A stretch of 64,000 nucleotides of DNA from an uncultured Saprospiraceae bacterium (GTDB taxonomy: Bacteria; Bacteroidota; Bacteroidia; Chitinophagales; Saprospiraceae). The stretch covers positions 1 to 64,000 of the forward strand of contig CALFWZ010000032.1 in NCBI GenBank assembly GCA_937928405.1, written 5' to 3'. The stretch's first letter is position 1, and each line of letters starts with the position of its first letter. Below are positions 24,517-34,060 of this stretch, in pieces. The notes beneath the pieces were generated by a model. It searched no databases. It saw nothing but the letters and a program-made list of their open reading frames with translations, and was not told where the DNA came from. Made by a program: the position numbers and the translations under genes.

Positions 24517-27500
24517 ATGGACAAGAAAAATCAGGACATCTGGGTTGGAATGGCACACAAAAACAACGATCCTGCACTCATCGAAGCTGCTGGAAAGTAA
24601 TTTGTGTAATTACCAATAATTTAAGCCCTTGGCTATGAAAAAATTGCCGAAGTAGAAACCAATCGACGTGATTTTCTAAAATACCTAGGCTTTGGCCTCG
24701 GAGCAGCAACCGTAGCTGCGAGTTGTGACGTACCTGTAAAACGCGCAATTCCTTACGTGACTAAGCCAGACGAAATCGTTCCCGGTGTCGCTACTTATTA
24801 TGCCTCTAGTTTTGTCAAAGGTGGTGATTACTGTCCGGTATTGGTGAAAACCCGTGAAGGACGACCCATCAAGATCGAAGGAAACGTTTTGTCTCCACTA
24901 ACGAAAGGTGGAACTTCTGCACGTGCACAGGCTAGTGTCCTCGAACTTTACGATGTGAACCGTAACAAGATGAGTGGTGCTATCGGTGAGAATGGAGCTA
25001 TTACGGGAATGTCTTGGGCAGACTTGGATAAAGCCGTTATGGGTAAATTAAACAGCGGATCAAAAATCCGTATTGTTACCAATACTGTATTAAGTCCTAC
25101 TACGAAAAAAGTCTTTGCTGAATTTCAAGCAAAATATCCTAATACAAAAGTCGTTACTTACGATCCAATTTCTTCTTCTGCTATTTTAGAAGCCAACGAA
25201 AAAAGTTTTGGAGATCGAATTATTCCTGATTACCATTTTGATAAAGCAGACACCATCGTTAGTTTCGGTGCTGACTTTTTAGGTACTTGGATTTCTCCGA
25301 TAGAATATGCGGCGGCTTACGCAAAAGGTCGTAAGATCAACGCCAAGCGTCCTAAAATGTCTCGCCACTTTCAGATTGAAACGGGTATGACCTTAACTGG
25401 TTCTAACGCAGATAACCGAGTATTAATCAAGCCTTCTGAAATGGGAGCAGCGATTGCTACCTTATATAGTGCCATGGGGGGCAGCGTTTCGGCTCCTAAA
25501 CTAAATGCCAAAGCAACCAAAGCACTTAACAAAATAGCTAGTCAACTACGAGGAAGTCGTGGAAACTCTATCGTAGTGTCTTCTTCTAATAATGTTATGG
25601 AGCAAATCATGGTCAATAAGATCAATGAAATGGCTGGTAACTTAGGCAAAACGGTAACCTTTACGCACGGTTCTTTACAGCGTCAAGGAATTGATGGTGA
25701 GATTCAAAATCTGATTACCGACATGCAAGGTGGAAGTGTGGATGCGGTTATCGTCATGGATGCTAATCCTGCTTATGATCTTTATAATTCAAATAAATTT
25801 ATTACCGCTTTCGCGAAAGTGCCATTGAAAATTTCTTTGTCTTACGACGTAAACGAAACTATGGCGCTTTGTGATTATATCGCACCAACCCACCATTACC
25901 TAGAGTCTTGGGGAGATGCAGAGCCAAAGCGTGGACATTATAGTATCATCCAACCAACCATTCAACCTTTATTCCCAACGCGTCAAGCAGAAGCTTCTTT
26001 GCTAACTTGGGCAGCAAGTGGTAATTATAAGGCAGATGCAGAGCAACCTTATTACGAGTATCTGCGAAATAATTGGAACAACAGCATGTTCGGATCTCAG
26101 AGCAATTATGCCTCTTTCCGTTCTTTCTGGGATGAAACTTTACACGATGGGGTAGCCAACCTTGGTGCCGCTGCTCGTGAATATACTAGCTGTGCTGCCA
26201 GCGTCAATGCTGGTCAAATCACCCAGCCTTCTAATGCTGAAATAGAAATTGACTTCTTGGAGTCCGTTAATATTGGAGCTGGACAATACGCTAATAATCC
26301 TTGGTTATTAGAAATGCCAGATCCGGTTACTCGTACTACTTGGGGGAATTATCTTGGAGTACCTGTGAAATTTGACGGAAAAAATACCTTTGTTGGATTC
26401 AAAGGAATTGGCGCAAACATGGTTAAAGGGTATGCCGATGTTGTTAATCTAACGCAGGGTGGAGCAGAAGATGCCACACCAATTACCGCTTTTCCTCAAT
26501 TTGGACAACCAGAAGGAACGGTAGCCACTAGCCTTGGTTTTGGTAGAAAAACATGTGGCGACGCTGGTCGAAACATCGGAACGAATATGTTCCCATACTT
26601 ATCTGCCGATCAAAACGGAAATACACAATACTTTGCTACGAATGTAGAAGTAAGTGATATCGTAGATATTAACTATGATTTCCCTTGTGTTCAATATCAT
26701 CATACTTTAGGAGTAACTGCTAAAGATGCAGAAGGTAAAGAATACAATGCGGATGAAGCTGCTCTAGTTGATTTCTCTTATGGAGTTGTTGATCAAGGAT
26801 ACCAAGGAAGTTTGACCAATCGTTCGGTCATATACACAACGAATCTCAATGATCTTCCAGCAGAAATTGCACATATAGAAGAAAAGCGAGCAGAAGCGCA
26901 GCATCTAAATTCTAAAACACTTTATCCAGGCCACGAATACTTATATGAAAATGGTCACCACTGGGGTATGTATGTAGATATGAACGCCTGTACGGGTTGT
27001 TCTGCTTGTACAGTCGCTTGTATGGCTGAGAATAATGTACCGGTGGTAGGAGCAAAAGAAGTGAGTCGTCACCACGAAATGACTTGGTTAAGAATTGACC
27101 GTTATTTCTACGGAGATGCAGACAATCCTAACACGGCTTATCAACCAATGATGTGTCAGCACTGTGATAACGCTCCTTGTGAGAACGTTTGTCCGGTAGC
27201 TGCAACGAATCATAGTTCAGAAGGACTGAATCAAATGGCTTATAACCGTTGTGTAGGTACGAGATATTGTGCCAACAACTGTCCTTATAAAGTACGACGT
27301 TTCAACTGGTTGGATTATACCACAGCGGATATTTTCCCTGCTAACCAGATTGACTTAAACGAAGAGTCTGTTCCATACGGTGCAGATAACCTAACGCGAA
27401 TGGTCTTAAACCCTGACGTAACCGTTCGATCTAGAGGAGTTATTGAGAAATGTAGCTTCTGTGTACAAAGAATTCAGGAAGGAAAGTTAACTGCTAAGCG

Positions 27501-27723
27501 TGAACAACGTAAACTAAGAGATCAAGATGTGAAAACAGCTTGTCAGACGGCTTGTCCTACTGGTGCCATTGTCTTTGGAGATTTGAATAATAAGAAAGGA
27601 GAACTAAACAAAGCATTGGATCACAATCCTTTAGTTTATATCGCTCTGGAAGAAATTAACGTACAATCTTCCGTGCGCTATACCGCAGTAGTTAACAACC
27701 GGGACGAAAGCTTAGATGCTTAA
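24517..27723 (+). CDS. actB: Alternative complex III subunit ActB, iron-sulfur/molybdopterin-type protein, with three in-frame TAA codons near the 5' end
   Basis: ActB pairs a molybdopterin-oxidoreductase-like domain with a C-terminal ferredoxin-type domain. Translation from the ATG at 24517 gives MDKKNQDIWVGMAHKNNDP, then in the same frame TAA at 24598, 24607 and 24622, after which coding resumes as ALGYEKIAEVETNRRDFLKY, a Tat-type signal (RRDFLK) followed by GFGLGAATVAASC. The next in-frame start is GTG at 24757, past the signal. The iron-sulfur region is intact: CTGCSACTVAC, CQHCDNAPCENVC, CVGTRYCANNC, KCSFC and CQTACPTGA. Without the export signal the complex should fail, so either the three stops are an error in the sequence or the gene is read in an unusual way. 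The rest of the protein looks under selection. Confidence 0.85.
24598..24624 (+). other. actB: Cluster of three in-frame TAA codons in actB
   Basis: Reading in the actB frame gives K-stop-F-V-stop-L-P-I-I-stop-A-L-G-Y. ActB proteins commonly carry an EFVE-like motif at this point, so each TAA stands where GAA (Glu) is expected. One base change (G to T) at each position would explain all three. Confidence 0.7.
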
Positions 27724-27810
27724 TCCTTTTGGTAGAATAGAAATTAGAATATTAAAATTTGTGTTTAACGCCGATTTTTGGTGTTTATCAATAGAATATA
27801 ATTTAGAAAT

Positions 27811-29265
27811 ATGAGTGCGATAGTTTCACCAGTTAGAAAACCCTTAATTACGGGTAGCAAAAGCTACCATGATATTACGGAAGATCTAATCAGCCCAACG
27901 GAAAAAACTCCGAATGCATTATGGGTGATTACCTTTCTAATGTCAATTTCCCTACTAGGGTTTGGTTTGTTTTGTATTGCCTGGACGATCTGGAACGGGA
28001 TTGGAACCTGGAACCTAAACCGAACCATCGGTTGGGGTTGGGATATTACCAACTTCGTTTGGTGGATCGGAATCGGACACGCCGGAACACTTATTTCTGC
28101 AATCCTTTTACTTTTCCGTCAGAAATGGCGTACAGGAGTTAACCGGGCTGCGGAGGCGATGACGATTTTTGCCGTAATCTGTGCAGCACTTTTCCCCGGT
28201 ATTCACGTTGGACGTGCATGGGTCGTTTTCTACTTCTTTCCATATCCAAACACACGTGGACCTTTATGGGTAAACTTTAACTCTCCACTCCTTTGGGATT
28301 TATTTGCGATCAGTACTTACTTTACCGTTTCTTTATTATTCTGGTATACAGGACTCGTGCCTGATTTTGCCACCGTAAGAGATCGTGCCACAGGATTTAG
28401 AAAAAGCATTTATAACTTTCTTTCTTTTGGATGGACAGGATCTGCGAAGCACTGGCAACGATGGGAATCTTTATCGCTTGTATTAGCAGGATTAGCAACA
28501 CCACTTGTACTCTCTGTACACACGATTGTATCCTTTGATTTCGCCACTTCTGTAATTCCGGGATGGCATACGACGATCTTCCCTCCTTATTTTGTAGCAG
28601 GAGCGATCTTCTCTGGATTTGCGATGGTACTAACATTGATGATTATTACTCGAAAGGTATTAAGCTTAGAAGATTATATCACGATTGAGCACGTAGAATC
28701 TATGAACAAGGTAATCCTAGTAACAGGAACCATGGTAGGGGTTGCGTACTTAACCGAATTATTTATTGCTTGGTACTCTGGTTATGTGTATGAGCAGTTT
28801 GCTTTCTTTAATCGAGCGCTTGGACCTTATTGGTGGTCTTACTTCGGAATGATGTTCTGTAACGTATTATCGCCACAGTTCTTCTGGTCTAAGAAAATCC
28901 GTCGTAGCTTAACATGGACGTTCTTTTTATCTATCGTAGTAAATATTGGAATGTGGTTCGAACGATTTGTAATTATCGCAACGACGTTGGCTCGTGATTA
29001 CTTGCCATCAAGTTGGTCTTACTATACGCCTACTTGGGTAGAAATCGGTATCTATTTAGGAACCATTGGTTTATTCTTTACCCTTTACCTTGGTTTTACA
29101 AGAGTAGCACCGGTAGTAGCCGTAGCGGAAGTAAAGAGTATTTTGAAAAGTTCTGGAGATCAGTATGTTGGTCCCAATGCACACAAACATGTATCACATG
29201 ATGCCAACAAACATGGTGCAGGTACAACGGTTGATATTGATGAGAATCCAGAAACAAAAATTTAA
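27811..29265 (+). CDS. actC: Alternative complex III subunit ActC (NrfD/PsrC-like quinol-binding membrane subunit)
   Basis: The protein has 484 residues with about ten transmembrane helices, the first near 40-65. It belongs to the NrfD/PsrC family that binds quinol: WGWDITNFVWWIGIGHAGTL, FPGIHVGRAW, PYPNTRGPLWVNFNSPLLWD and PGWHTTIFPPYFVAGAIFSG are typical of ActC. The C-terminal tail (SHDANKHGAGTTVDIDENPE) is polar. It follows actB by 87 bases within the same operon and is the membrane partner through which ActB is anchored. The family also includes ActF, encoded below, which is shorter in the quinol region. Confidence 0.92.
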   Translation: MSAIVSPVRKPLITGSKSYHDITEDLISPTEKTPNALWVITFLMSISLLGFGLFCIAWTIWNGIGTWNLNRTIGWGWDITNFVWWIGIGHAGTLISAILLLFRQKWRTGVNRAAEAMTIFAVICAALFPGIHVGRAWVVFYFFPYPNTRGPLWVNFNSPLLWDLFAISTYFTVSLLFWYTGLVPDFATVRDRATGFRKSIYNFLSFGWTGSAKHWQRWESLSLVLAGLATPLVLSVHTIVSFDFATSVIPGWHTTIFPPYFVAGAIFSGFAMVLTLMIITRKVLSLEDYITIEHVESMNKVILVTGTMVGVAYLTELFIAWYSGYVYEQFAFFNRALGPYWWSYFGMMFCNVLSPQFFWSKKIRRSLTWTFFLSIVVNIGMWFERFVIIATTLARDYLPSSWSYYTPTWVEIGIYLGTIGLFFTLYLGFTRVAPVVAVAEVKSILKSSGDQYVGPNAHKHVSHDANKHGAGTTVDIDENPETKI

Positions 29266-29355
29266 ATAAAGATTATACCCTATTAACTGTCAGCGTTGAA
29301 AAGAGGTGAACAGTTTATATTATAATAGCGAAAACCTTATTCTAAAATAATAATT

Positions 29356-29886
29356 ATGCAAAAAGGTCACACGGAAGTTTTATACGGATTGTACAACGAC
29401 GAGGAGATTTTACTCGACGCAGTTCGTCAAGCTAAAAAAGACCATCTAGATATCATGGATGTGCTTACGCCTTTCCCAATTCACGGGTTAGATCCGATTT
29501 TGGGATTAGCCGAATCACGGCTTCACCAGGCTGGATTCGTTTATGGTGCGACAGGTACTTGTACTGCCTTTTTATTTATGACTTGGGTATTTACGAGAGA
29601 TTGGCCCATCATTTTTGGTGGTAAACCATATTGGTCCGTGCCCGCTTTTATTCCGATTACTTTCGAGTTAACAGTACTATTTGCCGCTATCGGAATGGTG
29701 GTTACCTTCTACGTGATCTGCGGTCTTGGACCCGGAGTAACCAACGAAGTTTTGGATGACCGAATCACGGATGATAAATTTTGTATCGCTTTCCAAACCA
29801 ACGGATACACTAGCGAGCAGATCGATAATTTAAAATCATTTTTTAGTTCGACTGGCGCAGAGGAAGTCAGCACAAAAGTCATCTAA
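29356..29886 (+). CDS. actD: Alternative complex III subunit ActD (DUF3341)
   Basis: The protein has 176 residues. The N-terminal soluble part (LYGLYNDEEILLDAVRQAKKD) is followed by PFPIHGLDPILGLAESRL, a hallmark of DUF3341/ActD. Two transmembrane helices at about 62-80 and 97-120 enclose the conserved loop FGGKPYWSVPAFIPITFELTV, split across the family as GGKP...PAFIPITFE. The soluble end (FCIAFQTNGYTSEQIDNL) lies in the cytoplasm or periplasm; the topology is not certain. It holds the membrane module of the complex together with ActE. Confidence 0.9.
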   Translation: MQKGHTEVLYGLYNDEEILLDAVRQAKKDHLDIMDVLTPFPIHGLDPILGLAESRLHQAGFVYGATGTCTAFLFMTWVFTRDWPIIFGGKPYWSVPAFIPITFELTVLFAAIGMVVTFYVICGLGPGVTNEVLDDRITDDKFCIAFQTNGYTSEQIDNLKSFFSSTGAEEVSTKVI

Positions 29887-29941
29887 GGAATTAGTTAAAA
29901 CTATTCCAAAAATATTCGAGAAGATAAAAACTAATTGTTCA

Positions 29942-30913
29942 ATGAAACATAGCATTAAATTAAATTTGTTCGTCGTCTTTTTTGCAATTCTGATTTTCAG
30001 TAGTTGTGGAAAACCTGGTAAGAACGATCCCGGTTCAGAATATATGCCCGATATGGCGCACTCGATTGCCTACGAGGCAAATATTTACAACTACTACTAT
30101 AATAATACTTGGGATGCACAAAGTGTCAAAGATTTAAAATCACTTTCTATTCCTGGTCAGCCAGTTTCTGGTACCATTCCTCGTGGATATGCTGGAGTAG
30201 CGATGAGTAAAACAGGCCAAGCCAAGCAGGATGTGATGGAAGTGTTAAGCGGTGCATCTTCTACCTCCGCTATCGCTGTTCCTGTCAATGGAAGTGTTCC
30301 TTTTTATTATGCGAATACCGAGGATGAACGATTGCGAGCAACTGCTGAAATGATCGAGAATCCATTTCCAATCACTACACAAGGGTTGGTTGAAGGAAAG
30401 CAGTTATACAATATTTTTTGTGGAATTTGTCATGGATCAAAAGGTGATGGGGTAGGCTACCTAGTCTCGGATGATAATCCAAATGCGAAATATCCTGCAC
30501 AACCTGCCAATCTTATTCAAGGAGACTTATTAACGGCTTCTAATGGTCGTTATTACTTCGCTATTATGCATGGTAAAAACGTAATGGGTGGTTATGCCGA
30601 CAAGCTTTCTTACGAAGAACGTTGGAATGTTATTCACCATATTCGTTCTTTACAAGCTGCTGCTACAAAGACAAAATATACTGCGAAAGTAAATACCTTA
30701 AATAATATCGAAATTCCAGGTGAAACGCTTCCTCCAATTGCTTCTAAAATGAATCATGACATGGATGCTCATGGACACGACGAAAATCATGATGGAGAAC
30801 ATCACGGAACGGAACACCACGAAGGCGATCACTCGCATGATGGAGACCATTCTCATGACCATGATGACCACTCTCACGAGGGAGGAGATTCTGGAAACGG
30901 AGACCATAAATAA
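29942..30913 (+). CDS. actE: Alternative complex III subunit ActE, monoheme cytochrome c lipoprotein with His-rich tail
   Basis: The protein has 323 residues. The signal ends in ILIFSSC (Cys22), so it is a lipoprotein. One heme site, CGICHGSKG, sits in a class I cytochrome domain (about 145-235) with a likely Met ligand in IMHGKNVMGGYA. ActE passes electrons from the complex to an acceptor, here probably the adjacent oxidase. The last 55 residues are a His/Asp/Glu/Gly-rich tail (HDGDHSHDHDDHSHEGG) with more than fifteen histidines, which could bind copper or zinc. The tail is not needed for the heme fold and may serve metal loading. Spacing to actF is 67 bases. Confidence 0.9.
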   Translation: MKHSIKLNLFVVFFAILIFSSCGKPGKNDPGSEYMPDMAHSIAYEANIYNYYYNNTWDAQSVKDLKSLSIPGQPVSGTIPRGYAGVAMSKTGQAKQDVMEVLSGASSTSAIAVPVNGSVPFYYANTEDERLRATAEMIENPFPITTQGLVEGKQLYNIFCGICHGSKGDGVGYLVSDDNPNAKYPAQPANLIQGDLLTASNGRYYFAIMHGKNVMGGYADKLSYEERWNVIHHIRSLQAAATKTKYTAKVNTLNNIEIPGETLPPIASKMNHDMDAHGHDENHDGEHHGTEHHEGDHSHDGDHSHDHDDHSHEGGDSGNGDHK

Positions 30914-30980
30914 TAAAAGAAAAGCAAGCTAACGAGTAATCGTTGGATTGAACTTTAAATAAATTTGAATATTAAGTATA

Positions 30981-32387
30981 ATGAATACAGATCACGCTAC
31001 TGTTGAAATTGATTATGATAAAGAAATTAAGCAGCAATTTGTTTTTGAAGGAAAACAAAAAACGACACTGCTTGCCTTTATCGTCTTAGGAATCCTTTGT
31101 TTGGGGGCTACCTTTATGATCGATGAAACAAGATTTTGGACCAACTATTTGCAGAATGCGGTTTTCTTTTTAGGAATGTCGTTCGTCGCAACATTTGTAC
31201 TATCCGCTTTTATGCTGGCTTATGCTGGCTGGCACGTTGTCATGAAGCGAGTTTGGGAAGCGTTTACTTTATTTCTGCCCGTTGGCCTAATTATGATGCT
31301 AGTGGTAATTGCAGGATTGTGGATGCACGGACATCATTTATATCATTGGTCAATGGATGGAATTGCAGATCCGAATTCTCCTAACTATGATAGAATTCTA
31401 GCTGGAAAAGCTGGGTTCCTCAACAAATACTGGTACACCTTCGGTACCCTCATTATTGTTGGTACTTGGTCATTTTTTGCTTATCGTTTACGATCACTTT
31501 CTTTAAAGGAAGATGCAGAAGGAACCACAGATTATACGATTCACCAGCAAATGAAAAAAGTAGCGGCTATCTTCTTACCAATTGGTGCCTTTACAAGTGC
31601 TGCTTTAGTTTGGCAGTGGGTGATGAGTATTGACGGACACTGGTATAGTACCTTATTTGCGTGGTACGCAACGGCGAGTTGGTTTGTAGCTATGCTGGCT
31701 TTAACCATTTTAATTTTAATCTATCTTAAATCTAAAGGATACTATAAAGCGGTAACCGCAGAGCATCTCCACGATTTAGGAAAATATATGTTTGCATTTT
31801 CTGTTTTCTGGACTTATCTGTGGTTTTCACAGTTTATGTTAATTTGGTATGGAAACAACGGTGAAGAAACGGTTTACTTTAATACGCGTCGCCATGAATA
31901 TACGATTCTGTATTTTGGTAACCTAGTATTAAACTTTGTTCTACCGTTCTTGATCTTAATGCGTAATGATACTAAGCGAAAGTATGGTACCCTCGGATTC
32001 ACCGCAGTCATCGTTTTCTTCGGTCATTGGTGGGATTATTTCAACATGATCAAGCCAGGTGCAAGAATCAATGCGGAGCATGCTCATCATGGAGGTGGTC
32101 ACGGTGACCACGGTGCGGATGCAGCACACGGAGCAGCAGATGCGGCACATGGTGCAGCAGGTCACGCTGCTGAGCATGGTGCAGATTTAGCGCACGCAGC
32201 AGGTCATGCTGCCGAGCATGGTGCAGAATTTGCGATGGGTTTCACGATTCCTGGTTTCTTAGAAATAGGTACATTCTTAGGCTTTTTGGCTTTTTTCCTT
32301 TATTTCGTTTTTAGTCGACTAGAAAAAGCGCCATTGATGCCAAAAAATGACCCTTATCTGGCAGAAAGTTTACACCATCACGTATAA
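30981..32387 (+). CDS. actF: Alternative complex III subunit ActF (NrfD-like membrane subunit)
   Basis: The protein has 468 residues with about ten transmembrane helices. It is the second NrfD-like subunit: WHVVMKRVWEAF, DPNSPNYDRILAGKAGFLN, SIDGHWYSTLFAWYATASWF, YMFAFSVFWTYLWFSQFMLI and GHWWDYFNMIKPG are ActF markers. Between the last two helices lies an unusual 55-residue insert of His/Ala/Gly repeats (HGGGHGDHGADAAHGAADA and later HAAEHGA twice). The insert resembles the His-rich tail of the neighbouring ActE and could form a metal-binding or proton-buffering loop at the membrane edge. The rest of the fold appears intact. Confidence 0.9.
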   Translation: MNTDHATVEIDYDKEIKQQFVFEGKQKTTLLAFIVLGILCLGATFMIDETRFWTNYLQNAVFFLGMSFVATFVLSAFMLAYAGWHVVMKRVWEAFTLFLPVGLIMMLVVIAGLWMHGHHLYHWSMDGIADPNSPNYDRILAGKAGFLNKYWYTFGTLIIVGTWSFFAYRLRSLSLKEDAEGTTDYTIHQQMKKVAAIFLPIGAFTSAALVWQWVMSIDGHWYSTLFAWYATASWFVAMLALTILILIYLKSKGYYKAVTAEHLHDLGKYMFAFSVFWTYLWFSQFMLIWYGNNGEETVYFNTRRHEYTILYFGNLVLNFVLPFLILMRNDTKRKYGTLGFTAVIVFFGHWWDYFNMIKPGARINAEHAHHGGGHGDHGADAAHGAADAAHGAAGHAAEHGADLAHAAGHAAEHGAEFAMGFTIPGFLEIGTFLGFLAFFLYFVFSRLEKAPLMPKNDPYLAESLHHHV

Positions 32388-32458
32388 AAAATTGTTACAT
32401 TAAGAACACAGGCTGAATAAACTTTTTTACAAATTTCAGTACTTTAATTTAGATAAAA

Positions 32459-33991
32459 ATGACAACATTATTGATCCTCGTTTGCGTTATTCTGATTGCT
32501 ACGGTTTTCGTACAAATCGGTAAAATGACCGAACTTTCCGCGCGTATCCGTGGTCAGGAAGACGCAGAAGCTAGTAGTAATAATTTCAACGCGAATATGA
32601 TGATTGTATTCCTTGTAGGATTCTTGATCTTCTGCGTTGTTTCTGCTATCTATTACAAGAATTCTTTGTTAGGTTATGGTCCCCATCAATCAGCTTCAGA
32701 ACATGGTGTTGAGATGGATTCTATTTGGAATCTTACCCTGTTTTTTACAGGGATTGTATTTGTTTTGACCCATATCGCTTTATTTTATTTTGCTTGGAAA
32801 TATAAAGCGGTGAAAGGACGTAAGGCATTATTTATTGCGCATGATAACAAGCTTGAAGTTATTTGGACAACGATTCCAGCGGTAGTGATGTGCTTCTTGG
32901 TAGTTCAAGGACTCGTTGCCTGGAATAAGATTATGGCGGATGTTGGACCAAATGAAGAACATATTGAAATTGAAGCGACTGGACAGCAGTTTTTCTGGAC
33001 GATTCGAATGCCTGGAGAAGATGGTCTACTAGGAGAAAGATATTATCGAGATATATCTTCTTCTAATCCTTTAGGTCAAGTATGGACAGATGAAAAAAAC
33101 TTAGATGATATTGTTTCTACCAGTCCAGGTGAGATAATCAAATTGCCAGTTGGTAAAAAAGTACGCGTACGTATTACGGCCAAAGATGTATTGCACAATT
33201 TTGATTTACCACATTTCCGTGTAAAGATGGATGCGATTCCTGGCCTGCCAACTTATTTCGTTTTTACACCAAAAATTACTACCGAAGAATATCGAGAAAA
33301 CCTATTAGCGACCGATCGTAATGGGGATCCATTATATCCCGAATGGTATGATGTTTATGATGAGTCTAGTCCTGAATTAGGAAATCGTGGAGAGAATTTT
33401 AATTTTGAGTTGGCTTGCGCCGAACTTTGCGGAAAAGGACATTACTCCATGCGTCGTATCTTTGAAATCGTAACCGAAGAAGAATACGAGAATTGGTTAG
33501 CTACACAAAAATCTTTCTTCTTTTCAAGTGTACGTGGAACAGACGAAGATCCTTATGGCAATCAATTATTTGATGCGGAAATTAGAGAAAGAAAGCAGGT
33601 CTTTCGGGATGCTTATACCAAAGCATTAGAAACGATCGAACCAATGGATAAAATTATCAGATTGGACAATATTACTTTTAACACTGGATCAGCTGTATTA
33701 ACTCCCTTATCAAAATACGAGTTGACCAACGTCATGGAAGTAATGAATGAAAATCCAAATCTAACCATCGAGTTAGGAGGTCATACAGATAGTGCGGGGG
33801 ACGACGAAAGTAATATGGCGTTATCCAACAAAAGAGCACAAGAAGTGTTTAAATGGTTAACTTCTAAAGGTGTGGACGAAAACCGAATGGTGGCCGTCGG
33901 ATTTGGGGAAACAAAACCAGAAGTTCCGAATGATTCTCCAGAAAATATGGCGAAGAATCGCAGAACAGAGTTAAGAATTTTGACACAGTAA
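32459..33991 (+). CDS. coxB: Cytochrome c oxidase subunit II fused to a C-terminal OmpA domain
   Basis: The protein has 510 residues. Four hydrophobic segments lie at about 2-20, 47-66, 90-112 and 134-154; two are extra relative to the standard subunit. The CuA domain (about 165-345) has its ligands: His246 in VLHNFDLPHFRVKMDAIPG, then Cys320, Glu322, Cys324, His328 and Met331 in CAELCGKGHYSM. No cytochrome c domain follows. A linker (345-395) leads to an OmpA-like domain (399-510): FNTGSA, GHTDSAGDDESN, LSNKRAQEVFKWL and NRRTE, the peptidoglycan-binding residues. A peptidoglycan-anchoring domain on subunit II is unusual; it could tether the oxidase to the wall. The frame is continuous, so this is no annotation artefact. 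Confidence 0.9.
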   Translation: MTTLLILVCVILIATVFVQIGKMTELSARIRGQEDAEASSNNFNANMMIVFLVGFLIFCVVSAIYYKNSLLGYGPHQSASEHGVEMDSIWNLTLFFTGIVFVLTHIALFYFAWKYKAVKGRKALFIAHDNKLEVIWTTIPAVVMCFLVVQGLVAWNKIMADVGPNEEHIEIEATGQQFFWTIRMPGEDGLLGERYYRDISSSNPLGQVWTDEKNLDDIVSTSPGEIIKLPVGKKVRVRITAKDVLHNFDLPHFRVKMDAIPGLPTYFVFTPKITTEEYRENLLATDRNGDPLYPEWYDVYDESSPELGNRGENFNFELACAELCGKGHYSMRRIFEIVTEEEYENWLATQKSFFFSSVRGTDEDPYGNQLFDAEIRERKQVFRDAYTKALETIEPMDKIIRLDNITFNTGSAVLTPLSKYELTNVMEVMNENPNLTIELGGHTDSAGDDESNMALSNKRAQEVFKWLTSKGVDENRMVAVGFGETKPEVPNDSPENMAKNRRTELRILTQ

Positions 33992-34060
33992 AAATAAAGT
34001 ATTTCAATTTTTAAATAGGCTACCAATTTTTAAAAATTAGAAATTTAATAAATTATAATT

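Noticed and set aside
24517-27723. Genome-wide reassignment of TAA to Glu
   Set aside because: TAA ends most genes here at the expected family lengths (for example sucC-sized and rimO-sized proteins), so global recoding is not supported; only the local actB anomaly stands.
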